NCBI RefSeq assembly: GCF_014133895.1
Contig: NC_050733.1
Span: 310,001 to 374,000 of the forward strand
Origin: Torulaspora globosa
Lineage: Eukaryota; Ascomycota; Saccharomycetes; Saccharomycetales; Saccharomycetaceae
Length of the DNA stretch: 64,000 nucleotides
Direction: 5' to 3'
Position 1 is the first letter of the stretch. Each line of letters starts with the position of its first letter. Below are positions 7,788 to 15,568 of the stretch, one piece after another. The notes under the pieces are model-generated. The model saw nothing but the letters and a program-made list of their open reading frames with translations, was not told where the DNA came from and made no database searches. Made by a program: the position numbers and the translations under genes.

Positions 7788-10037
7788 ATGCTGCTGAAAA
7801 CTTTAGCAGTCCTTTCACTATTTTGCTCTCGCATCAGCGCCCTTCCAACAACGACAATCTGCCACACTGTCATCGATACTTCTTACTACTGTCCATGCCA
7901 ATCCTCCACCTCGACAACGGCTTGCGAAACCACTCCTTTGCCTGAAACGTCAACAGAAACGATCTCGACTACCTGCACAACCGATAGTACTCGAAAGATT
8001 TCATCCACAACCTGCAGTGAGAGTGCTTTCTGCGAGTCCTGCACTACCTCGTCTACATGCACAGATAGTACTTCTAGCGGGTCATCTGGGTCCTGCCCTG
8101 GTTGCACAGTCAGCACATCTGCCTCCACGACGTCTGGAACTCTGTTTAGTACATCAAGCTGTGAATCTCACACTACCAAGACCCAGTCTACCTCCCAGTC
8201 CACTTCTTCAGCAGTTCTACAATCGTCCAGCTCGTCGGCAACTGAGGGTACCACAGCCAGTACTAGTGCAACCTCATCGACAACTGAGGGTACCACAGCC
8301 AGTACTAGTGCAACCTCATCGACAACTGAGGGTACCACAGCCAGTACTAGTGCAACCTCATCGACAACTGAGGGTAGCACTACCAGTACTTGTATAACCT
8401 CATCGACTGTCCCAACAACTGGGAGCACCAGCACGAGCTCGTCAACAGTCTCAACATCCAATAGTATTTTCAGCAGCACATCTCACAGCAGAAGCACGTC
8501 GACAACCCCAATAACCGGAAGCACTATCGTGAGCTCATCGACAATCTCGAAAACCGAAAGTAGCATTGTTAGCACAAGTAGAAGCACCATTGCAAGTTCT
8601 TCAACTGTTTCAACAAACGAAAGTATGAGCCCCACCACTTCTATGCCATGGACAACCGATAGAACAAGTCACAGCTCTGCTTCTCGAAGCTCATCAACTG
8701 TCTCCACAACCAGCCAACTCTCTACCGCTACCACAACCGGCGAGAAGTCCTCGGCAACTTCTTGGACGACTTCAACAGGCCCAAGCATGTCTCCAAACTC
8801 ATCTATCGCAGGGACCACCTCTTCCGAGTGTTCGGCATGCTCTCACACCTCGTCATCACCTATGGTCAGTACTGAGACAGCAACGCGGACTGACACCACC
8901 ACTTCAACGATATGCACCTCATGCAGCACCATAGCAGATCGGAACACATCATCAGATTACTCTAATGCTTGTTCGGACCGCACCGCCACAGTCACAAAGC
9001 TTGAATCTATTATCTCGACAGTGACGCAAACTCAAGTTTCCACTATGCCATGCGGCTCTAACGATGGTACTCCCTCCACCAGGACTGTGATTAGCTATGT
9101 CACAAAATCCCCTGAGCAACCAAGCACGGTCACTGAGACTGTATTCATGCAAAGCACAAATAATGAAAGCAGTCATGACTCAAACGGATTTTGCACAACA
9201 CTCGTTACAATGAAGATCACAGAAACGGTGAGTCAAGCCACTGAGGTTGTAACCATAACGTCAACTGAAAGTGTAATCCAGACCGCTGCAGGTCCCGGAA
9301 CGGCGCCAGCTCCAATTATCAGCACGATAACCACGACTGTTGCAAATGAGGCAAATCTCACCCAGTTGAGTTGTGCCAGTAATATGGTTACCATAACAGA
9401 AACTGTCACTGAAACAAGCTGTCCAAGCGAGGCAAGTATTTCAACTCAAGTCACGGCAACCATGATCCTCACATCCGCTACAGAACCACCAGCAGATTCT
9501 TCCGTACTCAAGCAAGTCACTTCTGACACCACAAACACGGTCACTCAATCCAGCATATCAACTGAGTTAATCGGCCCGACGACTGCTGAAACAGCTACGG
9601 AATCAGGCTTGTCGAGTGGATCAATTGTAATTGCAACCAGCTCGTCCTTTCAGGTTTCGAACTCTGTCACGACAGTCTATTCCAGCACGTCCGAGCCCGC
9701 AACCTCGGATGTAGCCACCACAACAACCGTCTTTTCATCTAACACTGGCCCTCCTAGTGTTGAGATAACCACGCCAGTCACTCTGAGGACGGACTCCGTC
9801 AATACACCAATTGGAAACAAGGTTACAACCTTGCCAACCGACCAGACGCCAATATGGTCGTCAACAACCTCTGCCAGTGCTCCCAACCAACTCTCCACCA
9901 GCCAGACTTCGAATCTCGCGGCCAGCGTTCAAACTACACAGCCCGTTCCTACATTCTCAATCACGACGTTCACTGGCAGTGCCTGCAGTAATGGTGTCTC
10001 GCTACTAATGTTCTTACCAATGCTGGTTCTGATCTGA
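7788..10037 (+). CDS. Ser/Thr-rich GPI-anchored cell-wall glycoprotein (adhesin-like)
   Basis: A 749-residue protein. The first 18 or so residues are a cleavable signal peptide (LLKTLAVLSLFCSRISA). The short N-terminal region (to about residue 110) is Cys-rich with CxxC pairs (CPC, CESC, CPGC), and a second Cys-containing, Val/Thr-patterned region spans about 370-560. The rest is Ser/Thr, typical of a heavily O-mannosylated stalk. Residues 151-206 are four 14-residue tandem repeats (TTEGTTASTSATSS). The C-terminus ends in a small-residue site followed by a hydrophobic tail (SLLMFLPMLVLI), the signal for a GPI anchor and later wall linkage. The layout recalls the Aga1/flocculin class, but no ligand-binding domain is recognised, so the partner is unknown. 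It lies in a stretch without conserved synteny. Confidence 0.85.
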   Translation: MLLKTLAVLSLFCSRISALPTTTICHTVIDTSYYCPCQSSTSTTACETTPLPETSTETISTTCTTDSTRKISSTTCSESAFCESCTTSSTCTDSTSSGSSGSCPGCTVSTSASTTSGTLFSTSSCESHTTKTQSTSQSTSSAVLQSSSSSATEGTTASTSATSSTTEGTTASTSATSSTTEGTTASTSATSSTTEGSTTSTCITSSTVPTTGSTSTSSSTVSTSNSIFSSTSHSRSTSTTPITGSTIVSSSTISKTESSIVSTSRSTIASSSTVSTNESMSPTTSMPWTTDRTSHSSASRSSSTVSTTSQLSTATTTGEKSSATSWTTSTGPSMSPNSSIAGTTSSECSACSHTSSSPMVSTETATRTDTTTSTICTSCSTIADRNTSSDYSNACSDRTATVTKLESIISTVTQTQVSTMPCGSNDGTPSTRTVISYVTKSPEQPSTVTETVFMQSTNNESSHDSNGFCTTLVTMKITETVSQATEVVTITSTESVIQTAAGPGTAPAPIISTITTTVANEANLTQLSCASNMVTITETVTETSCPSEASISTQVTATMILTSATEPPADSSVLKQVTSDTTNTVTQSSISTELIGPTTAETATESGLSSGSIVIATSSSFQVSNSVTTVYSSTSEPATSDVATTTTVFSSNTGPPSVEITTPVTLRTDSVNTPIGNKVTTLPTDQTPIWSSTTSASAPNQLSTSQTSNLAASVQTTQPVPTFSITTFTGSACSNGVSLLMFLPMLVLI
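8238..8405 (+). repeat. 42-bp in-frame tandem repeat, four copies
   Basis: Copies at 8238-8279, 8280-8321, 8322-8363 and 8364-8405. The first three are nearly identical at the DNA level (copy 1 differs at its first base), and the fourth has diverged (GGTAGCACTACC in place of GGTACCACAGCC). Each encodes 14 residues of the Ser/Thr stalk. Near-identity at synonymous sites implies recent expansion by slippage or unequal crossover. Confidence 0.95.
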
Positions 10038-10276
10038 TCTAGCGCATTGAGATACGGGATTCGCAACAATTGTTCTCCAAGTCTAATTCGTTCTGCGTCA
10101 AATATCTTTTATACAGACAAAAAGCATTAAGAAGGTGCTAGCAAGGCATCAAGAGGCCAGCCATTGGTACAGTTAGCTCCATGATACTCACTAAGAGAGC
10201 TCTTAGTCTTAATCTTCAGATCGGACTGGAACGTAGGAAACGATTCGCAAGGCGCTTGACTTTCTACCTACAAAGT

Positions 10277-10289
10277 TGAAAAATTTTCA
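10277..10289. promoter_or_regulatory. RRPE element (TGAAAAATTTTCA)
   Basis: A perfect palindromic extension of the ribosomal RNA processing element core AAAAATTTT, bound by Stb3 in S. cerevisiae. It lies 15 bp before a PAC element and about 115 bp before the NSR1 start; this RRPE-then-PAC arrangement is typical of nutrient-controlled ribosome-synthesis genes. Confidence 0.8.
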
Positions 10290-10304
10290 AGCTCATCTCA
10301 TCTC

Positions 10305-10314
10305 ATCTCATCGC
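10305..10314 (-). promoter_or_regulatory. PAC element (GCGATGAGAT on the minus strand)
   Basis: The PAC consensus GCGATGAGMT is matched exactly on the minus strand, and the adjoining CTCAT units (10292-10311) repeat the GATGAG core several times. PAC is bound by the repressors Dot6/Tod6. Its position beside an RRPE and upstream of NSR1 supports TOR/PKA-linked control. Confidence 0.8.
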
Positions 10315-10402
10315 TTAAAAAGAAGTTGAGTTCTCTTCATTTTCTGGCCTATTGACCACAGTTTTCCCTTAATCACTCAGAAAGTCGCTGAATAAGATCA
10401 CA

Positions 10403-11794
10403 ATGGCCAAGTCTGCTACTACTACCAAGAAAGGATCGAAGAAAGCTGTCGAATCAAAGCAGGAAGAGAAGAAAGCTGTAAAACCAGTTGAATCCTCTTC
10501 CTCCTCTGAGAGCGAATCGTCGTCTTCCTCTGATAGCGAGTCGTCATCTTCATCTGATAGCGAATCTTCACCTTCATCTGATAGCGAGTCATCATCGTCT
10601 TCTGATGGCGAATCCTCATCCTCCGATGACGAATCAAGCTCTTCGGAAAGCGAACAAGAGGAACAACAGAAGGAGAAGAAGAGTCAGAGCTCTTCTTCTG
10701 ATAATGAATCATCATCGTCGAGCAGTTCCGAGTCCTCTTCCGATGAAGAGGAAGAAGAAACTGAAAAGAAGGAAGAATCAAAGACCTCTTCAAGCTCATC
10801 TTCTAGTTCTTCCTCTTCCAGCTCTGCTTCAGGTGCTGAAGAGAGCGATTCCAGCTCAGATAGTGACTCTAGCTCTGAAAGCTCCTCCTCCGACAGTGAT
10901 TCCTCATCCTCCTCTTCATCTGACGAAGAAGACGAAGAAGAAAAAAAGCAAGCTGAACCGGAAGACAAGAGCTCCAAGAAGCGTAAGGTAGATGACTCTG
11001 AAGAAAAAAAATCCAAGAAGCAAAAGGTCGAGTTAAGCGGCGAACCTGCCACAATCTTCGTAGGAAGATTGTCCTGGTCTGTCGATGACGAATGGCTAAA
11101 GAAAGAGTTCGAACACATCGGTGGTGTTGTCAGTGCGAGAGTTATCTACGAGAGAGGCACCGATAGGTCTCGTGGGTACGGTTATGTCGACTTCGAGGAC
11201 AAATCGTATGCCGAGAAGGCTGTTAGCGAGATGCACGGTAAGGAAATCGATGGTAGGCCAATCAATTGTGACATGTCAACAGGCAAGCCTGCAGGCAACT
11301 CGAACAACGACCGCGCCAAGAAATACGGTGACGTCCCATCCGAACCATCCGAGACGCTTTTCCTAGGTAACCTATCCTTCAACGCCGACAGAGACACCAT
11401 TCACGAGCTTTTCAGCAAATACGGTGAAATCGTCTCTGTCCGTGTCCCAACACATCCAGAAACTGAGCAACCAAAGGGTTTCGGTTATGTCCAATATGGT
11501 AACGTCGAAGACGCCCAGAAGGCTTTGGAAGCATTGCAAGGTGAGTACATCGACAACAGACCAGTCAGACTAGATTTCTCCACCCCAAGACCAAACAACG
11601 AGAGAGGTGGGAGAGGTGGCAGCTTCAGAGGCAACGATAGAGGTGGCAGAGGTGGCAGCTTCAGAGGCGGTAGGGGCGGCAGCAGAGGCGGCAGAGGTGG
11701 TAGACCTTCAGGGTCCGGAGCTAACACTGCTCCATTAGGTAAACCAAGAAACACGGCCACTTTTGCCGGTTCCAAAAAGACCTTTGACGATTAA
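10403..11794 (+). CDS. NSR1: Nsr1, yeast nucleolin
   Basis: A 463-residue protein (414 in S. cerevisiae). Residues 1-205 are an acidic/serine tract built of SSSSDSES-type runs with a basic nuclear-localisation stretch near its end (KKRKVDD, KKSKKQKVE). Two RRM domains follow: RRM1 at about 215-292, with RNP2 IFVGRL and RNP1 RGYGYVDF, and RRM2 at about 316-392, with LFLGNL and KGFGYVQY. Residues about 400-435 are RGG/GAR repeats, then a tail ending in AGSKKTFDD. Nsr1 works in the nucleolus in pre-rRNA processing and 40S assembly. The serine tract is longer than in S. cerevisiae, probably by repeat expansion. Promoter elements RRPE and PAC agree with this role. In S. cerevisiae MTR3 follows directly; here RIM8 and another frame intervene. 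Confidence 0.97.
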   Translation: MAKSATTTKKGSKKAVESKQEEKKAVKPVESSSSSESESSSSSDSESSSSSDSESSPSSDSESSSSSDGESSSSDDESSSSESEQEEQQKEKKSQSSSSDNESSSSSSSESSSDEEEEETEKKEESKTSSSSSSSSSSSSSASGAEESDSSSDSDSSSESSSSDSDSSSSSSSDEEDEEEKKQAEPEDKSSKKRKVDDSEEKKSKKQKVELSGEPATIFVGRLSWSVDDEWLKKEFEHIGGVVSARVIYERGTDRSRGYGYVDFEDKSYAEKAVSEMHGKEIDGRPINCDMSTGKPAGNSNNDRAKKYGDVPSEPSETLFLGNLSFNADRDTIHELFSKYGEIVSVRVPTHPETEQPKGFGYVQYGNVEDAQKALEALQGEYIDNRPVRLDFSTPRPNNERGGRGGSFRGNDRGGRGGSFRGGRGGSRGGRGGRPSGSGANTAPLGKPRNTATFAGSKKTFDD

Positions 11795-12199
11795 ACGGAC
11801 TGCACCTTCCTTCATCTGTAAATTATCATTTTACTCGCAAGCTCTATGTAACAAAGGCTAATGTATATTAAGAATAATTCGATGTCCATGAATTGTGCAT
11901 CAGATTTTCTTCGCGACAGTATTTACTGACACCTTATATGTGGTGTTACCCGCTCTTCTTAGAGAATGAGTAAGATTCCTTGCCAAGACAAAAATTATGG
12001 GGCTGTATCTAAAAGCATCACCTGTAAATCATATATCAGGCAGGCATTGTTGAAGCATTCTGCTTAAGACAATTGTTAGTTGTTCGGCCCTGTCCTAGTG
12101 TATCGCTGGTGCGACTAGGTGAGGATAAGAAGTTCCAAGCTCTGGGAGGTGATCTTTGCTTTGATATTGCATAGATCTGATCGGTTCCTATAGAGTCTC
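11795..12199. other. Intergenic region between NSR1 and RIM8
   Basis: A 405-bp region containing the 3' end of NSR1 and the promoter of RIM8. A perfect Reb1 site lies at 11945-11953. No further gene or repeat is seen. Confidence 0.6.
11946..11952 (+). promoter_or_regulatory. Reb1 site (TTACCCG)
   Basis: GTTACCCGC at 11945-11953 matches the full Reb1 consensus RTTACCCGS. Reb1 is a general regulatory factor that clears nucleosomes and can also stop Pol II. About 250 bp before RIM8 and 150 bp after NSR1, it could act as a promoter element or as a roadblock between the two tandem genes. Confidence 0.55.
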
Positions 12200-13816
12200 A
12201 TGTCGATTCTAAGCCTGTTCAAGAGGGATGGAGAACAGTCTTTACTGCGAAGAAGGAACTCAAACTACACATTCAAGAGTTCTAGCGGGATATTGCATAA
12301 TAGTGTCATACGACAGTTCTATATCGAGGTGAAAGAACCACACAGGGTCTGGAAACCTAATGAGTACATTAGCGGCGAAGCCGTTTTGGTGATTAAGAAG
12401 GATGTGACCAATATTGCGTTGAGGTTAGTGTTGTCGAGCGAAATAAAGGTACGAGCGTGCACCGGTGCCACTGGTAGAAGGAAAAGAGCCGAACGGTTGT
12501 ATGAAAAATCCACTCTTTTGTATGGTGAAGACTTGGCAGAAGGAACTGGCGACGGCATAATCAATGGATTGACCAAGGGGGAGCACAGATTCCCGTTTAG
12601 GATAAAAATACCTTCAGGAAGAAAGGTATTCAGCTCGATCAAATTCGAACGCGGCTCAATTCGTCATTTCTTGCAGTGTCAGATCGAGAGCATCGGTAGC
12701 AAGCAAGCTGAAAAACCCATATCCTGTTGTGAGGAGAGCTTTGCTGTGATAGTACCCGTGGATGTCTCAGAGCTGCCGTCTCAGAAAGTTAAGAAAGTCG
12801 TCTTGCAGTCGGCGTCGATGGTACGAAAGCAGCCCAGAGCGGTCGGAGACGGCTCATCATCTTCGCTTACCAGGGCAACTAATCAATCTAGCACATCCAA
12901 CTCATCGAATGGTTCGAATAAAGAACTGAATCTGGTGGATAAAACGGTCACGATCTCGGTGAACATTCCGCATTCTGGATTTGCTATAGGAGAAACTGTA
13001 CCGGTCAACGTCGCTGTTCAACATTACAAGGAGTTTTGCCATCCAGCAGGGCTTATAGTCACACTTACTCGAATTTGCCGGGTGAACAGCGGTAGTAAGG
13101 ATGAGCCGATGGAGACTTTCAGGAAAGATTTATGTCAAAGCATCTCACCGCTTTATGTGGATGCCAAGACTTTAAATAGCAATCTGACGGTTTACTTGAA
13201 GGTGCCCATCGAAACTTTCTCAACTTTCACCAGCTTGCACAAATATTTCACCTTTCAGTACTACATTGAGGTGGTTGTTAACCTATCTCAGAAGAACATC
13301 GTCTATACCGAGTCCAATCGAGCCATTGGGGTACCGAGTGAATCCGTGCACTCTCAGCAAGGCGCGAATCTGGAGGAGAACTTGAGCCAGATTCAGAGGA
13401 AATTTCTCATGATGGTCGGCAACGATTCATCGATGAACGAGCAAAATAATATTGAATCTAACATTTTCTATAAGGATATGGTAAATGTCGAGAAGCTAAA
13501 AAGGCAAAATAACGTAACCGGCATGTCGATAGAAACCGTGATCGGGACCACCAGATCGCAGAACCCACCACAACCCGTCGAGCTCGATCAAACCACACAG
13601 ATTGAAAATGTGCTCGCAGAGTCGCCTTTGGCCTCCAATACTGCATCTCCAAAGCACGCTGGTGGCGACTGGTTGAACCCACCGTATGTGTACGAGCACT
13701 ATCCTCCAGTGCCACAATACACACCTAACAAGGATATCCGCGTCATCAACGACAAGCAGGAAATGGAATACATGAGGCTGAAGCAATTGGAGAGCAGCCC
13801 TCCCAGAGATTACTAA
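12200..13816 (+). CDS. RIM8: Rim8, arrestin-related protein of the pH-sensing RIM pathway
   Basis: A 538-residue protein, close to S. cerevisiae Rim8/Art9 (542 residues). An arrestin N domain lies at about 35-195 (FYIEVKEPHRVWKPNEYISGEAVL) and an arrestin C domain at about 245-385; the C-terminal tail is Pro/Tyr-rich (NPPYVYEHYPPVPQY). Rim8 links the plasma-membrane pH sensor Rim21 to ESCRT-I and so leads to proteolytic activation of Rim101. The family call rests on the arrestin fold, the length and the N-terminal block; another arrestin-related adaptor is the alternative. RIM8 is on chromosome VII near TIF4632 in S. cerevisiae, the sister region of NSR1-MTR3-CHO2, so its position between NSR1 and MTR3 is what an unduplicated ancestral order predicts. 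Confidence 0.88.
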   Translation: MSILSLFKRDGEQSLLRRRNSNYTFKSSSGILHNSVIRQFYIEVKEPHRVWKPNEYISGEAVLVIKKDVTNIALRLVLSSEIKVRACTGATGRRKRAERLYEKSTLLYGEDLAEGTGDGIINGLTKGEHRFPFRIKIPSGRKVFSSIKFERGSIRHFLQCQIESIGSKQAEKPISCCEESFAVIVPVDVSELPSQKVKKVVLQSASMVRKQPRAVGDGSSSSLTRATNQSSTSNSSNGSNKELNLVDKTVTISVNIPHSGFAIGETVPVNVAVQHYKEFCHPAGLIVTLTRICRVNSGSKDEPMETFRKDLCQSISPLYVDAKTLNSNLTVYLKVPIETFSTFTSLHKYFTFQYYIEVVVNLSQKNIVYTESNRAIGVPSESVHSQQGANLEENLSQIQRKFLMMVGNDSSMNEQNNIESNIFYKDMVNVEKLKRQNNVTGMSIETVIGTTRSQNPPQPVELDQTTQIENVLAESPLASNTASPKHAGGDWLNPPYVYEHYPPVPQYTPNKDIRVINDKQEMEYMRLKQLESSPPRDY

Positions 13817-13929
13817 CCAGATCCGTTGACATACATACGGCGCTACGTCATTAGATATTTAACGAAACCAATAAACAGAGATGACTCCATGGAATTTCAA
13901 CTCCAACAAAATGCACACACGACACCATA

Positions 13930-14358
13930 TTAGGAAAGATCATTAACGGCGCTATCCATATCGATCCGGCCGTTCTCCTCCATCTGCAGCATCTCCTTGA
14001 AATCGCTCTCTGCCAATGCAATATCACTTCGTTCCTCAACCTGACATTCAATAATGTCCTGGTTTAAGAGCTCAATGCCGTCGCAAATCTCCAGGCATGT
14101 GTCCAAGTCGAAGTCCTGTTCGTTGGCATACAAAATGAATTGTTCCTTGTCGTTGAAGTGTTCCGCCAAGACATAGTCGAAGTCCGTTTGCGCAAGCTCC
14201 ACTACTACAGCATCGTGCATGCTCGTTCGCTGCCTCTCGATGATCCGACTATATTCAAGGAATCTACGGGGCAAATTAAAGCATTTGCTGCCATGGTCGT
14301 TTAATACTCTGTGCCAGCTCTGGACGAACGGCGTTGGCTCTACGATAATCTCCGGGAC
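13930..14358 (-). pseudogene. Unrecognised minus-strand frame without a normal start (frameshifted, spliced or decaying gene)
   Basis: On the minus strand a frame runs from a TGA (14361-14359) to a TAA at 13932-13930, giving 142 codons of very protein-like sequence (for example PTPFVQSWHRVLNDHG and FNLPRRFLEYSRII) and then an acidic C-terminal half. Its first ATG is at 14220, which would leave a 95-residue protein and discard the best-ordered part. Upstream, the other two frames also carry protein-like fragments: one reads FSSSKRDENQSIKSELVRTE before the point where this frame opens, another reads ELSPGDYRRANAVRPELAQS and stops at a CTT-TAA. I see no GTATGT or TACTAAC intron signals. It lies convergent with RIM8 and divergent from MTR3. 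Either the gene is broken by one or more indels, or it starts at 14220, or it uses a non-canonical intron or frameshift. Confidence 0.5.
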
Positions 14359-14791
14359 TCAGTTCGGACCAATTCGCTCTTTATCGATTGGTTCTCATCT
14401 CTTTTAGAACTGCTGAAGAACTAAACCGCACTGCGTTGATTCGAACTGCCAGCTATAGAGAAGGTTGCTACAGCGAACATCCCGGAGATTCCAGAGCAAT
14501 ACATTGCAGCTCAGAAATCTTGCTGCCTGCACCTATACCTGTCAAGAACAAGAGCATTTTCATAGGCTCGACAGACAAGCTTCCAAGACATCAATTGATG
14601 CCATAAGGTGTTGAAGTTGGTGTAACCATTTAATCTTGCAAAGGTAAACCTTTATGACTTTGAATTAAGAAAATACTGTCGTTATTGACGAAGATGATCA
14701 ATTCTTCAACTATAACGTCTTGAGCAGCTTAGCTGAGGTTGTGGCTTGATCAGAGCATTGAGTTGGTATTCGAAGCTTCTCATCATTACCG
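14359..14791. other. Region between the broken frame and MTR3
   Basis: This stretch should contain the 5' part of the minus-strand gene and the divergent promoter of MTR3. An isolated minus-strand ATG at about 14564 opens a 31-codon frame ending in TAG, and later fragments in the same frame are interrupted by stops. CTCATC (the core of PAC, GATGAG) lies just before the MTR3 start. No complete gene is seen. Confidence 0.45.
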
Positions 14792-15499
14792 ATGAAAGTT
14801 CAGGATAGGAGAAGGATCCTAGGTCCTTCTAATGCGAAACCGATTGAATTTGGTGCCGACAGAGCAGCGGCATCGAAAGCCGTCAAGTCTAGCGATGAAC
14901 CCGAGCAGTTGGTGCTCCGTACGGGTGTTATAGAGAATTGCAATGGTTCATCTTTGGTAGAAGTAAATGGAGGAGGTCGCCAGGTTTCGCTGCTGTCATC
15001 TGTATATGGGCCTAGGGCACTTCGAGGTTCCTTCACTGCCATGGCTGCTATCTCTATACAATTGCAAAATGGTTCGCAGGAAAAATATGACTCCAGCTTA
15101 CTGAGAGAGGCGGCCAGTTTTTTGAGTAATATCTTCGAGGCGGTCGTAAACAGGTCGAGATATCCTAAATCTGGTATCGATATCTTCGTATACCTGACGT
15201 ACGATCTAGAGCAGGCGAGTAGGACAAATATTGCAGCGATCATACCCCATTGCATAACGGCCGTGACACTCGCGTTGGCCGACGCTGGCATCGAGATCGT
15301 TGATCTGGCCGGTGGTGGTTTCCACGGCGGTAACGTCTTTTCGTTCATAAAGAACGGTGAAGAGATCACCGGGTTCTGGAAGGATGAAGGAGTAGGTGAC
15401 GACGTAGCTGGATCACTGGAGGAATGTAAGCGCAGTTACCTGCGCTATAAGGGTCTGATGGTCGACTGCCTCATGCAAAAACAGGTGATGAAAGAGTAA
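14792..15499 (+). CDS. MTR3: Mtr3, exosome core subunit
   Basis: A 235-residue protein (250 in S. cerevisiae) that opens with the family signature QDRRRILGP and continues with the RNase PH-like fold: ENCNGSSLVEV, YGPRALRGSF, SRYPKSGIDIFVYLTYD and IPHCITAVTLALADAGIEIVDL. Mtr3 is one of six RNase PH-type ring subunits of the RNA exosome, inactive itself, and needed for 3' processing of 5.8S rRNA and for nuclear RNA decay. It ends 70 bp from the stop of the convergent CHO2, the same arrangement as YGR158C and YGR157W. Confidence 0.95.
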   Translation: MKVQDRRRILGPSNAKPIEFGADRAAASKAVKSSDEPEQLVLRTGVIENCNGSSLVEVNGGGRQVSLLSSVYGPRALRGSFTAMAAISIQLQNGSQEKYDSSLLREAASFLSNIFEAVVNRSRYPKSGIDIFVYLTYDLEQASRTNIAAIIPHCITAVTLALADAGIEIVDLAGGGFHGGNVFSFIKNGEEITGFWKDEGVGDDVAGSLEECKRSYLRYKGLMVDCLMQKQVMKE

Positions 15500-15568
15500 C
15501 TAGGTCTATTAACCAATTACATAACTAAGAGTTTAATGCAATGCAGATCGGACGGAGAAGCTCCACGG

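Larger units (their letters stand above)
10038..10402. other. NSR1 promoter region
   Basis: This 365-bp region between the wall-protein gene and NSR1 carries the two hallmark elements of ribosome-biogenesis promoters, RRPE and PAC, about 90-125 bp before the NSR1 ATG. They are listed separately. Nothing else is recognised. Confidence 0.7.

Noticed and set aside
10422..10799. Frames of 96-167 codons in alternate frames and on the minus strand of NSR1
   Set aside because: They arise from the repetitive serine/glutamate codons of the NSR1 acidic tract and the RGG repeats; the family match of the NSR1 frame explains the DNA.
14219..14606. Two overlapping plus-strand frames between RIM8 and MTR3
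   Set aside because: They lie opposite the protein-like minus-strand frame and show no protein character.
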